Shown here one piece after another: positions 24,174-32,121 of a stretch of 34,342 nt of DNA (within the stretch, counting starts at the first letter, position 1; every line of letters starts with the position of its first letter). A program made the position numbers and the translations under genes. A model generated the notes under the pieces. The model did no database searches. It had not been told where the DNA came from and saw only the letters and a list, made by a program, of their open reading frames with translations. Origin of the DNA: JAGBWK01 sp964544595 (GTDB lineage: Bacteria; Bacteroidota; Bacteroidia; Bacteroidales; Muribaculaceae); the NCBI GenBank assembly GCA_964544595.1, contig CAZJBM010000028.1, positions 1-34,342 of the forward strand, given 5' to 3'.

Positions 24174-25976
24174 TTAGAATTCGATGTTGTTCACGCGGAC
24201 AGTCCAGGGGAGAACTTCGCACTGTACAGAGATGTACATGTCCTCAGATTCGTCGGGCTGCTCAGGCTTCTCGGGATCGGGATCTTTCTTGGGATCGTTG
24301 GGGTGGCCCCAAGTGTTGATCGCGTTGATGTAGAGTTTGTAGACGTTGTTGCGCACAACCGCGAACTCCATGGGACCCATCTTGTTTGACTGACCGTTGT
24401 CGTCGTGACGGTTCCAGTAGTAGTAGTAAACGGGATATTCGCCGTTCACGAGGTCGTAGGTGTAGATAGAGTTGTCAGCGGCATTATTGATGAGAGTATA
24501 TTTGCGGGTAACGTTATTCTCCTGGTATTCGCCGAGTTTGGGCTCGTAGCCTTCGGTCGGTTTGTCGGTAGTGGCGCCGTTGGGGCCGTAGTAGATGACT
24601 TTGCCGTTAGCGTCGCGGATCCAGTCGCGGAAGTAGGTGGTGAAAGTGGCTTCGTAAGTGCCGTTTTCGTCTTCTGCCCAAGTTCTGTTGAATGCGCTTG
24701 CGAGGTCGGGGCGCACCTTAGCGCCGTCTTCGTTCTCCTCAACGGCTGCTTTAGCGAATGCGCTGAAGTTGCCGTAGATAGTCATGCCGTAGCGATAGAG
24801 AGCGCCCTTGCCGAAGCCGGGGATGGCTGTATTGACGATTTTGCCTTTGAAAGCCACACCGGTGGTGACGGCCTTAGTCTGGTTGGTGTTCACGTCAGTT
24901 GCGTCGCCGCTCTTTTTAGCGATAGTGTTCTCGCCTACGTAAGTCCAGATTTTGTAGCCTTCGGTGCCGGGGTTCCAGTTCTCGTCGTAGTCGTCCTTAG
25001 TGAGGTCAGAGATTTTCATCCAGTTCTTCAAGTTTTGGGGAGTTGCGGTTGTGAACTCGTTGAAGAATGTTTTGTCGCCCTGATGATCCCAGGTGTATGA
25101 TGCAACCCAGTTGTGGGGAGCTTCCATATATTTCGACACGAGCTTGAAGGTGCTGTGGGTCTGGTCGCTGAAGTTGGTCAAGCCATCCTCAGAAGCGCGG
25201 CCCCATACGTAGGTGTTCTGCTGGTCGTTGATAAGAGCCATTTCGGTAATCTCGATAGCACCGTAAACGTTGTCGCCCTCTTTGATTTCGAAGTAGTTGG
25301 CTTTTTTCTCGCTGTTGTCGTAGTTGCTCTTGAAGTCGAAGCGGGCGAGGCAACGCTCTACCTTGATAGGCTGAGGAGTAAGGAGATAGGGGTTGTTCTT
25401 AGTGTCGTGACGGAGAAGGGTAGCCACGTCGGGGAGGGCGAGCTTAACGGGAGCGCCGCTCATGCGGAGATTGGTCACGCCGTAAAGCATATTTTCAGTT
25501 TTCTCGAAAGAGAGCTCGCGGAGAGTGTATGAGTTTTCGAGAGAGGTGCTGATATTGCAGTTTACAAAGGCGTAAACCTCAGTTTGGCCGCTCTCGATGA
25601 GTGAGCGCACTTCGTTGCCCTGGAATACGGCTACGTAAGTGGGGCGAGGAGTAGAGCCGATATTGTCGAGATTCTCATCTTTAGCTACACCCTTAGCTTT
25701 GATGGTGTAGTGACCGTTTGCGTCGCGGGTGGTAAGATAGATATGCACGCGAGATATTGCGTTCTCGGTGTCCTGGCCGATTTCGTAACCGTCGGCGGTT
25801 TCGTCGCCTTCGGTAGCGCGCGAAGTGTTGCTCATAGTAAGGCATACGGAAGCGTAGAACTTGCTGCCGTCGTCCTCGGTAGGACCGTTTACAACTGGCT
25901 CGTCAGATGAACAGGCAGAAGTGATGCCGAGTCCAGCGATGAGACCGAAGGTCAATAGAAATTTGTTGATCTTCAT
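24174..25976 (-). CDS. mfa1: Mfa1-family major fimbrial subunit (lipoprotein precursor)
   Basis: 600 residues. The lipoprotein signal peptide ends with TSAC (Cys22). The first strand is KFYASVCLTMS (39-49), then Arg53-Ala54, matching the Arg-Ala position where type V fimbrillins are cleaved by Arg-gingipain-like proteases. AISRVHIYLTTRD, TYVAVFQGNEVRSLIESGQT and VERCLARFDFKSNYD are typical Mfa1-superfamily segments. The C-terminal strand SVQCEVLPWTVRVNNIEF is the usual Mfa1-family ending and probably the donor or swapped strand. It is the pilus shaft protein, exported, lipidated, processed and polymerised at the cell surface. It is third in the operon, 84 bp after the DUF3868 gene. The hairpins right after it may raise its mRNA level relative to the minor subunits. 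Confidence 0.92.
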   Translation of the reverse strand: MKINKFLLTFGLIAGLGITSACSSDEPVVNGPTEDDGSKFYASVCLTMSNTSRATEGDETADGYEIGQDTENAISRVHIYLTTRDANGHYTIKAKGVAKDENLDNIGSTPRPTYVAVFQGNEVRSLIESGQTEVYAFVNCNISTSLENSYTLRELSFEKTENMLYGVTNLRMSGAPVKLALPDVATLLRHDTKNNPYLLTPQPIKVERCLARFDFKSNYDNSEKKANYFEIKEGDNVYGAIEITEMALINDQQNTYVWGRASEDGLTNFSDQTHSTFKLVSKYMEAPHNWVASYTWDHQGDKTFFNEFTTATPQNLKNWMKISDLTKDDYDENWNPGTEGYKIWTYVGENTIAKKSGDATDVNTNQTKAVTTGVAFKGKIVNTAIPGFGKGALYRYGMTIYGNFSAFAKAAVEENEDGAKVRPDLASAFNRTWAEDENGTYEATFTTYFRDWIRDANGKVIYYGPNGATTDKPTEGYEPKLGEYQENNVTRKYTLINNAADNSIYTYDLVNGEYPVYYYYWNRHDDNGQSNKMGPMEFAVVRNNVYKLYINAINTWGHPNDPKKDPDPEKPEQPDESEDMYISVQCEVLPWTVRVNNIEF

Positions 25977-26060
25977 GATTAATAATGATTTAGTTAGTAT
26001 TTGGATTATTTTTATATATTTTATGATTGATTATTCGGTTGATGGCCGGGCCGCTCGCTG

Positions 26061-27560
26061 TCAGAGCTTTATGCCGTAGTAGTCGGCGTAGTCGAGCAGC
26101 TGGGCGAGCGCGTCGTCGGCTTGCTTGAGGCCCATCTCTTTGGCTTGGTTGAGAAGCTTGTAGGCTTCGCGCACATTGTCGACGCATGAGGGGGACAGCT
26201 CTCCAGCCTTAGCTTCGGCGAGTGTGCACTTCGCGTTGATGAGCTTGCTCATGCCGCGGGTGTAGATCGCTTCGGCCGAGTTGCCGGCTTTGGGGAGGTA
26301 GCGGTCGGCGCGGTTGTAGTCTTCGTTGGAGAGCGCTGCGACCGCGGCGTTGAGGTTAGCGGCCTCGTTGTCGGGGTACATCGCCGCGCAAGTCTCGTAG
26401 ATGTTGACGAAGGCTTCAGAGCCCGGCTCGAATTGCTGCCCGAGGATGTAGAATTCGTTGGGCGACAGCTTCGAGGGCTGGGTGTGGTAGACTCTCAGCA
26501 GCTCCTCGGGGTCGATAAACTTCTTGACGGTGTAGTCGATGCGATAGTCGGTATGGCGCAGCGGCGGGTAAGCTACCTTATATAGGTATTGGAACTGGGC
26601 GGGGAAGCGCTTGCGGAGCAGAGCCTCGCGGGCGTCGGGGTCCATCGGGGTGTCGATTAGCTCGATGATGGCCTGCTTGTTGTCGAGGTCTGATTTCTCG
26701 ACAAATTCGCGAAGTCCCTCCCAGTCCTCAGGCTCATACTCGGTGACCATGACGTTGTCGGGGAAGTTGTAGAGGTTTTTGACGTAGTCACTTACGGCCT
26801 TCACGCGGTTTTTGGCGAGGAAGGTGTTGTGGGCGTAGGGCGACTCGGGCGATGCGTAGCCTTTGAGCCATACGGTCTTGATAGTGATGTCGTTGTCTTC
26901 CTGAAGCGGCTTGATCGAGTTGATGATTTTGCCCAATTCGGCGGGGTTGTTGAATTTGTTGGGCTCAATGTTGTAGCGGTCGACCACAAACTGGATCATG
27001 GCCTTGCCGTCGATATGGCCCTCCTTCACCGTGTCGCCTTCAACCACGAGCCATGCGGGGTTGAACTTGATAGGGTCGAGCTGACGGAACTTGCCGAGGG
27101 GATAGATTTTCTCGGCGATGAGCTTGTGGCAGCATCCGTAGTCGCGCTGTATGAGGTAAAGCTCGCCGCGGTTCATCCAGTCGGTGTAGGGGATGAATTC
27201 GTCGAAAACCACCGAGTCGGGGCGCTGCGAAGAGCGGTAGAGGCTTTCGAGCGGGCCCGAGATGGGGGTGCCCCCGTCGCGGCGGAGATAGTGGTAGTAG
27301 CGTCGGCGGCCGTAGATGCCTACGGAGTTGAGCTCCACCGAGTCCTCGCCGTGCTTGTAGACGGGGGTGAGGATGACGGCGCGGTCAGAGCCGACGTCAA
27401 ATTTCTTCAGGTCGAGGTCGAAGTCGATGGCGAGGTTGGAGCCGTCGCGCGAGATGTCGGCCGACCCTACCTTTAGACCTGATGTCACCTCCGAGGGTGA
27501 CTTTGCGGCCATAGGCATAACAGCGGCCGCGAGTGCCAGAATTGAGGCTATTTTTTTCAT
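26061..27560 (-). CDS. DUF3868 / OmpA-like exported protein of the fimbrial operon
   Basis: The start at 27560 gives 499 residues with a signal peptide (MKKIASILALAAAVMPMAA). An ATG ten codons upstream would overlap the DUF3575 gene. Residues about 22-150 are a DUF3868-type beta domain with paired cysteines C143-C144. Residues about 205-290 have an OmpA-like pattern (VWLKGYASPES...AHNTFLAKNRVKAVSDYVKN), a fold that usually binds peptidoglycan. The C-terminal part is helical and TPR-like (YPDNEAANLNAAVAALSNED). DUF3868 and DUF3575 genes commonly precede Mfa-type pilus genes in Bacteroidales, so an envelope assembly or anchoring role is inferred. It starts 19 bp after the DUF3575 gene. Confidence 0.85.
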   Translation of the reverse strand: MKKIASILALAAAVMPMAAKSPSEVTSGLKVGSADISRDGSNLAIDFDLDLKKFDVGSDRAVILTPVYKHGEDSVELNSVGIYGRRRYYHYLRRDGGTPISGPLESLYRSSQRPDSVVFDEFIPYTDWMNRGELYLIQRDYGCCHKLIAEKIYPLGKFRQLDPIKFNPAWLVVEGDTVKEGHIDGKAMIQFVVDRYNIEPNKFNNPAELGKIINSIKPLQEDNDITIKTVWLKGYASPESPYAHNTFLAKNRVKAVSDYVKNLYNFPDNVMVTEYEPEDWEGLREFVEKSDLDNKQAIIELIDTPMDPDAREALLRKRFPAQFQYLYKVAYPPLRHTDYRIDYTVKKFIDPEELLRVYHTQPSKLSPNEFYILGQQFEPGSEAFVNIYETCAAMYPDNEAANLNAAVAALSNEDYNRADRYLPKAGNSAEAIYTRGMSKLINAKCTLAEAKAGELSPSCVDNVREAYKLLNQAKEMGLKQADDALAQLLDYADYYGIKL

Positions 27561-27579
27561 CGTGGAATCTTTCGTGATT

Positions 27580-28179
27580 TTAGAATACATAGATCAGCGA
27601 GAGGGCCGCTTTGGTGGGGCCTACGTAGGTGTGGGGCTTGTCTTCGGCTTTCTTGTTGCCGCACGACGCGCAGGGGAATTCATCGTAGCGCGTGTAGGCC
27701 ACGCCTAAGCCGATCTCGGCCTCGAAGTTCCAGTGGCGCGAGAGTATCCAGGAGTAGCCGTAGGCTATGCCGGCGCCCACTTGCCAGCCCTGGAAGCGCG
27801 AGTGGTCGAGCTTCGAGAAGTCGGTGCCGAGGAAGTTGCCGAGCCCTGAGATATTGCCTACGTTGTACTGGCCGCCGAAGGCGTGCACGCCGAAGAAGTG
27901 TCCGTCAAACACGTCGCAGAGCCAGTAGCGGGCCTCGGGCATTACGGTCCAGTGCTTCCAGATGCCGTCGCCGTACGATTTATCCCATGCGTTGAACGAC
28001 CCGGTGAGGTCGATCGACCACTTCGGGGCTAATTTCACCTCGGCTCCGAGGTTTATGTTGGCTAAGCCGTCGTCAAGCAGGTTGGATTTAAGCGCGAAGT
28101 TCTGCGATAATCCTTTTGCAGGGGTCAGCATGGCGACGAGCATGCACAGTATGGTCAAGAAAGTGCCTGATTTCTTCAT
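27580..28179 (-). CDS. DUF3575 outer-membrane-type protein, first gene of the fimbrial operon
   Basis: 199 residues. After a signal peptide (about residues 1-25) come amphipathic beta strands (FALKSNLLDDGLANINLGAE, WSIDLTGSFNAWD, HFFGVHAFGGQYN, WQVGAGIAYGYSW, FEAEIGLGVAYTRYDEF, AALSLIYVF) ending in a C-terminal phenylalanine. This is the pattern of a small 8-strand outer-membrane barrel. C170 and C173 (CASC) sit in the loop before the last strand, a feature I associate with DUF3575. The protein has no known enzymatic role. It is first in the fimbrial operon behind the strong promoter at 28370-28400. Confidence 0.87.
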   Translation of the reverse strand: MKKSGTFLTILCMLVAMLTPAKGLSQNFALKSNLLDDGLANINLGAEVKLAPKWSIDLTGSFNAWDKSYGDGIWKHWTVMPEARYWLCDVFDGHFFGVHAFGGQYNVGNISGLGNFLGTDFSKLDHSRFQGWQVGAGIAYGYSWILSRHWNFEAEIGLGVAYTRYDEFPCASCGNKKAEDKPHTYVGPTKAALSLIYVF

Positions 28180-28245
28180 TGAGATTTTTGTGTGAGAGCG
28201 AATCTAAGTTTCTTGTTGTGAATAAATTGTCAGGTTTGAGCGTAT

Positions 28246-28317
28246 GTTTCCAGGGGGCAGGTTGATTTCCCAGTCTAAAGTGGCAAACTATTGATACACA
28301 TTTTACTGGAAACCTGC
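28246..28317 (-). promoter_or_regulatory. 5' UTR of the fimbrial operon with mutually exclusive stems
   Basis: In the transcript, the segment from 28317 to 28306 (GCAGGTTTCCAG) can pair in two ways. One is GTTTCCAG with CTGGAAAC (28313-28306 with 28253-28246, 8 bp). The other is GCAGGTT with AACCTGC (28317-28311 with 28263-28257, 7 bp), which can extend inward through CCAG/CTGG with a bulge. The two stems share bases and cannot form together. The region lies inside a leader of about 180 nt between the promoter and the DUF3575 start. No known riboswitch class was recognised. Confidence 0.5.
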
Positions 28318-28369
28318 TATGCTTTCGTTACATGGCCGGGGCATACTACCTCCAATTTGGTTCAGAGCG

Positions 28370-28400
28370 CAAAGTTACGCGTTTTTCCTGATATGGCAAA
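28370..28400 (-). promoter_or_regulatory. Promoter of the fimbrial operon
   Basis: On the minus strand TTTG (28400-28397), 19 bp, TAACTTTG (28377-28370): a full match to the Bacteroidota -33/-7 promoter. The expected transcription start is near 28363. It lies downstream of the GlmU-like gene, so the pilus operon is an independent unit. Confidence 0.85.
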
Positions 28401-28453
28401 GTGATATGACTCCTTTTTACGCTTTTTTCACTAAATTCTTGCGATTTTTAATG

Positions 28454-29629
28454 TTACTTATAGGTTTCGGCTATAGATGATATTTCGGCGAATATCTCCC
28501 GGTCGGTGTCGGTCAGCTCCCGGTGGCGCCGGGCCATGACGCGCTCGGCTATGGCGAAGAACTTGTCGAGGGCCACGTCGGAGAAGCCTGCCGCGCCCCC
28601 TTCGCTGAACGAGGGGATAAACGTGCGCGGGAAGCCCGAGCCGTGGATGTTGCAGCCTACGCCTACCACCGTGGCCGTGTTGAACATCGTGTTGATGCCC
28701 GCCTTGGAGTGGTCGGCCATGATGAGGCCGCAGAACTGAAGTCCGGTTTTGAGGAAGCGGTGGGCCGGGTAGTTCCAGAGCTTGATGAGGGTGTAGTCGT
28801 TCTTGAGGTTTGAGGCCACGCAGCCCGCGCCGAGGTTACACCATTCGCCGATGACGGCGTTGCCGAGGAAGCCGTCGTGGGCCTTGTTGGAGTAGCCGAA
28901 CATCACCACGTTGTTAAGCTCGCCGCCTACCTTACACCATGGGCCGACCGTGGTGTCGGGATAAACCTTTGTGCCCATGTTGATCACGCCGTGCTCGCCG
29001 AGCGCTATCGGGCCGCGGAGGCAGCTCCCCTCCATCACTTCGGCGTCGGCGCCGACGTAGACCGGGCCGGCTGAGGTGTTGATAATCGCTCCCTCCACCT
29101 TGGCGCCGGGCGCTATGTAGAGGCTCTCGGCGGGGCCGATAAGGCGGTTGGAGGGGGATAAGAGCTGGCTGTCGGCCTTCCGGGCGAAGTCGAAGTCGCG
29201 GCTGATCTGCTCGCCGTTGGTCAGGAAGATGTCGTATAGGTTATTGATAATGTTGAGCTTGGTTTCGCATGGCACTTTGACGTGGCTCTCCGCGTCTAAA
29301 AACTGCTCGCGCGAACCTCTGAACGCCGCGAGCGTATCGCCGCACATGAGCGCCTGGCCCCGCTGCAGCGAAGTCACCGCTTCGGCGAACTCCGGAGCGT
29401 ACGACGGGCACACGTTGCCCGCGATGTAAATCGTGTCGTCGGCTTCTGCCGCGGGATACTTCTTGCTGAGATATTCAGCCGTCATATATGAATATGTTGC
29501 GGGGATAATCGCCTCCCATTTCTCGCGGATAGTCGTGATACCGACGCGGAAATCGGCCAGCGGGCGGGTGAACGATAGGGGGAGGAGGTTGGAGCGGGCT
29601 TCGGTGTTGTCGAAGAGTATGATATTCAT
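28454..29629 (-). CDS. GlmU-like putative sugar nucleotidyltransferase/acetyltransferase (Bacteroidota type)
   Basis: 391 residues. The N-terminus (MNIILFDN..., LLPLSFTRPLADFRVGITTI, REKWE) is the signature of the alternative Bacteroidota GlmU family. It lacks the usual LAAGxGTRM loop of standard nucleotidyltransferases. Residues about 165-345 are hexapeptide repeats of a left-handed beta-helix (IAPGAKVEGAIINTSAGPVY, VIGEWCNLGAGCVASNLKND), typical of the acetyltransferase half. It is thought to make UDP-GlcNAc from glucosamine-1-phosphate for peptidoglycan and LPS. Both activities are assigned by family, not seen directly. It is divergent from rfbC with an 84-bp shared control region. Confidence 0.85.
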   Translation of the reverse strand: MNIILFDNTEARSNLLPLSFTRPLADFRVGITTIREKWEAIIPATYSYMTAEYLSKKYPAAEADDTIYIAGNVCPSYAPEFAEAVTSLQRGQALMCGDTLAAFRGSREQFLDAESHVKVPCETKLNIINNLYDIFLTNGEQISRDFDFARKADSQLLSPSNRLIGPAESLYIAPGAKVEGAIINTSAGPVYVGADAEVMEGSCLRGPIALGEHGVINMGTKVYPDTTVGPWCKVGGELNNVVMFGYSNKAHDGFLGNAVIGEWCNLGAGCVASNLKNDYTLIKLWNYPAHRFLKTGLQFCGLIMADHSKAGINTMFNTATVVGVGCNIHGSGFPRTFIPSFSEGGAAGFSDVALDKFFAIAERVMARRHRELTDTDREIFAEISSIAETYK

Positions 29630-29658
29630 GACGATTTATCGAATTTTTTTGGAGTAGC

Positions 29659-29690
29659 TTTAGAATATTAGGCAAAAATAGCTAATTTTG
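29659..29690 (+). promoter_or_regulatory. Promoter of rfbC
   Basis: TAATTTTG at 29683-29690 matches the -7 consensus. TTTA at 29659-29662 is a one-mismatch -33 box at 20-bp spacing. The leader to the ATG at 29714 is about 17 nt. Confidence 0.6.
29673..29680 (-). promoter_or_regulatory. Candidate -7 element for the GlmU-like gene
   Basis: On the minus strand this reads TATTTTTG, 44 bp upstream of the start at 29629. The -33 position has only a weak GTTTC-like match. It is the mirror partner of the rfbC -7 element. Confidence 0.5.
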
Positions 29691-29713
29691 CAGAAAGAAA
29701 CAACCTCTGACCC

Positions 29714-30268
29714 ATGGAATTTGAAGAAAAAGAGATAAAGGGGGTGTGGATCGTCACTCCCAAGCGCTTCGGCGACGCCCGCGGCTATTTTATGGAAACG
29801 TTTAAGGCCGACGAGTTCAGGAGCCGAGTGGGCGACGTGACCTTCGTGCAGGACAACGAATCGTTCTCTTCCCGCGGCGTGCTCCGCGGCCTCCACTTCC
29901 AGCACGGCGAGTGGAGCCAGGCCAAGCTCGTCAGGGTATCGGCGGGCGAGGTGCTCGACGTGGTGGTCGACCTCCGCGCGGGCTCCCCTACGTTTGGCCG
30001 TCATGTGGCCGAGGTGCTTTCGGCCGACAACGGCAAGCAGCTTTTCGTGCCCCGCGGCTTCGCCCACGGATTCGTGGTGCTGAGCGCGACGGCCCAGTTC
30101 CAGTATAAGGTCGACAACGTCTATGCCCCCCATGCCGAGCATACCCTCCGCTTCGACGATCCCGCGCTCGGCATCGACTGGCGTGTCTCGCCCGACCAGA
30201 TGCTCCTCTCGCCAAAAGACCTCCAGGGGGTGCCGCTGGCCGAGATCGAGCCTTTTACCTTATATTAA
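29714..30268 (+). CDS. rfbC: dTDP-4-dehydrorhamnose 3,5-epimerase
   Basis: 184 residues, the normal RmlC length, with a cupin fold. GVLRGLHFQ carries the catalytic base His61, Lys71 (QAKLVRV) is the conserved active-site lysine, and Tyr131 (FQYKVDN) is the general acid. VVVDLRAGSPTFG and FVPRGFAHGFVVLS are family signatures. It converts dTDP-4-dehydro-6-deoxyglucose to dTDP-4-dehydrorhamnose for L-rhamnose in O-antigen or capsule. The usual partners rfbA, rfbB and rfbD are not in the window. It is followed 38 bp later by the DUF4954 gene on the same strand. Confidence 0.97.
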   Translation: MEFEEKEIKGVWIVTPKRFGDARGYFMETFKADEFRSRVGDVTFVQDNESFSSRGVLRGLHFQHGEWSQAKLVRVSAGEVLDVVVDLRAGSPTFGRHVAEVLSADNGKQLFVPRGFAHGFVVLSATAQFQYKVDNVYAPHAEHTLRFDDPALGIDWRVSPDQMLLSPKDLQGVPLAEIEPFTLY

Positions 30269-30306
30269 TTATGTAGCATCTTTCACCCGTAACCCGATAA
30301 TAAGAA

Positions 30307-32091
30307 GTGTTCCGACCGATTACAGTAGATGAGATAGCCGCGCTGCGCCGGCGCGGATGCCGCTCACGCGACTGGCGTAGGGTAGAGGTCAAAGACCCCT
30401 TCCGCCCCGAGCATTACCGCAACGTGCTGTTTTCAGGCGACGTGCGCCTCGGCACCACCGACGAGTATCAGCTCATCGACGGCATCGAGTACGACTCAGG
30501 CATCAGCGACGCCACTATCCACAATTGCGAGATAGGCGACGAGGTGCTTATCGACAAGGTCGGCGTCAGCATTTCCAATTACAAAATAGGCAAGTACGCG
30601 GTGATTCGCAACGTCGGGCGCATCGCCTGCGCCGAAAACGCCGCGTGCGGCAACGGCATCGTCATCGACGCTCTCGACGAGACCGGCGGCATTCCCGTCC
30701 CGATTTTCGCCCGCATGTCGTCGCAGCTCGCCTCGCTCTTCGTAGTGTTTCGCCGCGACCGCGAGCTCTACGCTGCTCTCTCCGACGCCGTCAGCCGCGA
30801 AGCCGCCGAGCTGATCACCCTCTCTGGCTATATAGGCGAGGAGACCACCATAGAGAATGTCGCCGAGATAGAAAACGTGCGCGTGGCCGACGGCGCGTCC
30901 CTCTCAGGCGCGTCCTCGCTCCGCAACGGCACCGTGGGCCCCCGCGCCAAGATCGGCCCCAACGTTATCGCCCGCGACTTCATAGCCCAGTCCGATGCCG
31001 TCGTTGAGAACGGCGTGACGCTTCACAAAGTGCTGATAGGGCAGGGCTCTCATCTGCGCAACGGCTTCACGGCCCACGAGTCGATGTTTTTCGCCAACTG
31101 CACCATGGAGTGCGGCGAGGCCGCGGCTCTCATCGCCGGGCCCTTCTCCACGTCGATGCATAAGTCGACGCTGCTCATCGGCGCCATGACCTCGTTTTTC
31201 AACGCCGGGTCGGGCTCCAACCAGAGCAACCACCTCTATAAAAGCGGTCCGATGCATTGGGGCACCCTCGGCCGCGGATCGAAGCTCGCCAGCGACTCAT
31301 ATATTATGTGGCCCGCGCAGATCGGCGCTTTCAACATGGTCAGCGGCCGACACTACTGCCACCCCGACACCTCCTCCTATCCCTTTTCATATCTCATCGT
31401 CGACAACGGCGCTTCGACGCTTCTGCCCGGCATGGCCATCAAGAGCGTTGGCACCTTCCGCGACGCGATGAAATGGCCTAAACGCGACCGCCGCGCCAAA
31501 GAGGGCCGTATCGACAACATTACCACCTCCATTTTCAATCCCTTCACCTGCGGCCTGATGATGTCGGCCATCAAGCAGCTCGACGCGATGGAGGAGAAGC
31601 TCGAAGAGGGCCAAGACGGCGTTTTAGCCTCAGGCGTCAGAATCCCCTACTCGGCCATCGAGAAGGGTAAGGACCTTTACCAGTCGGCGCTCAACTTCTA
31701 TTGGGGCGAAGTGGCGCTCGACGGCTCGGAGCACACCGGAAGCAAGCTTGGCCGAGAGGCGTGGACCGACCTCGGCGGCCAGGTGATGCCCATATCCGTC
31801 GTGACCCGGATTAAGGAGCAGATACTCGCCGGCGACCATGTCTCCAAAATCGAGTCGACGCTCCGCAAGGCATTCGACGACTACAAGATGGCCGAGTGGA
31901 ACTGGGTGAACGCCTGCCTCGACGACGTCGACATCCGCGACTTCGCCGCCGTTTCCGACGAAGCCGTCGAGTCGCTTAAAGAGAAGCTCCTCGCCGACGC
32001 CGCTGCCGAGCTGCGCATCGCCAACCCCGACATCACCCCTGACGAAATCGCCGAAGCCGCCGTCGTAAAGCAGATCAAGCGCTACTTCTGA
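30307..32091 (+). CDS. DUF4954 left-handed beta-helix protein (GTG start)
   Basis: 594 residues from a GTG at 30307 (MFRPITVDEIAALRRRGCRS). The same N-terminal style is seen in DUF4954 proteins of other Bacteroidota, which supports this start. FSGDVRLGT and the hexapeptide-like strands (GISDATIHNCEIGDEVLIDK, YKIGKYAVIRNVGRI) show a left-handed beta-helix as in acyltransferases and nucleotidyltransferases. The central hallmark is TSMHKSTLLIGAMTSFFNAG, then GSNQSNHLYKSGPMHWGTLG. A C-terminal helical extension (about 410-594) follows. Sugar-nucleotide or acyltransferase activity is likely from the fold, but the substrate is unknown. It is paired with rfbC and near the GlmU-like gene, pointing to envelope polysaccharide metabolism. 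Confidence 0.87.
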   Translation: MFRPITVDEIAALRRRGCRSRDWRRVEVKDPFRPEHYRNVLFSGDVRLGTTDEYQLIDGIEYDSGISDATIHNCEIGDEVLIDKVGVSISNYKIGKYAVIRNVGRIACAENAACGNGIVIDALDETGGIPVPIFARMSSQLASLFVVFRRDRELYAALSDAVSREAAELITLSGYIGEETTIENVAEIENVRVADGASLSGASSLRNGTVGPRAKIGPNVIARDFIAQSDAVVENGVTLHKVLIGQGSHLRNGFTAHESMFFANCTMECGEAAALIAGPFSTSMHKSTLLIGAMTSFFNAGSGSNQSNHLYKSGPMHWGTLGRGSKLASDSYIMWPAQIGAFNMVSGRHYCHPDTSSYPFSYLIVDNGASTLLPGMAIKSVGTFRDAMKWPKRDRRAKEGRIDNITTSIFNPFTCGLMMSAIKQLDAMEEKLEEGQDGVLASGVRIPYSAIEKGKDLYQSALNFYWGEVALDGSEHTGSKLGREAWTDLGGQVMPISVVTRIKEQILAGDHVSKIESTLRKAFDDYKMAEWNWVNACLDDVDIRDFAAVSDEAVESLKEKLLADAAAELRIANPDITPDEIAEAAVVKQIKRYF

Positions 32092-32121
32092 TCAACCCCT
32101 CCCCCCGCCTGTGTGGCAAAT

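Noticed and set aside
28246..28400. Invertible phase-variation promoter for the pilus operon
   Set aside because: The inverted repeats (28246-28253 and 28306-28313) do not flank the promoter at 28370-28400, and no invertase gene is nearby. An RNA structure explains them better.
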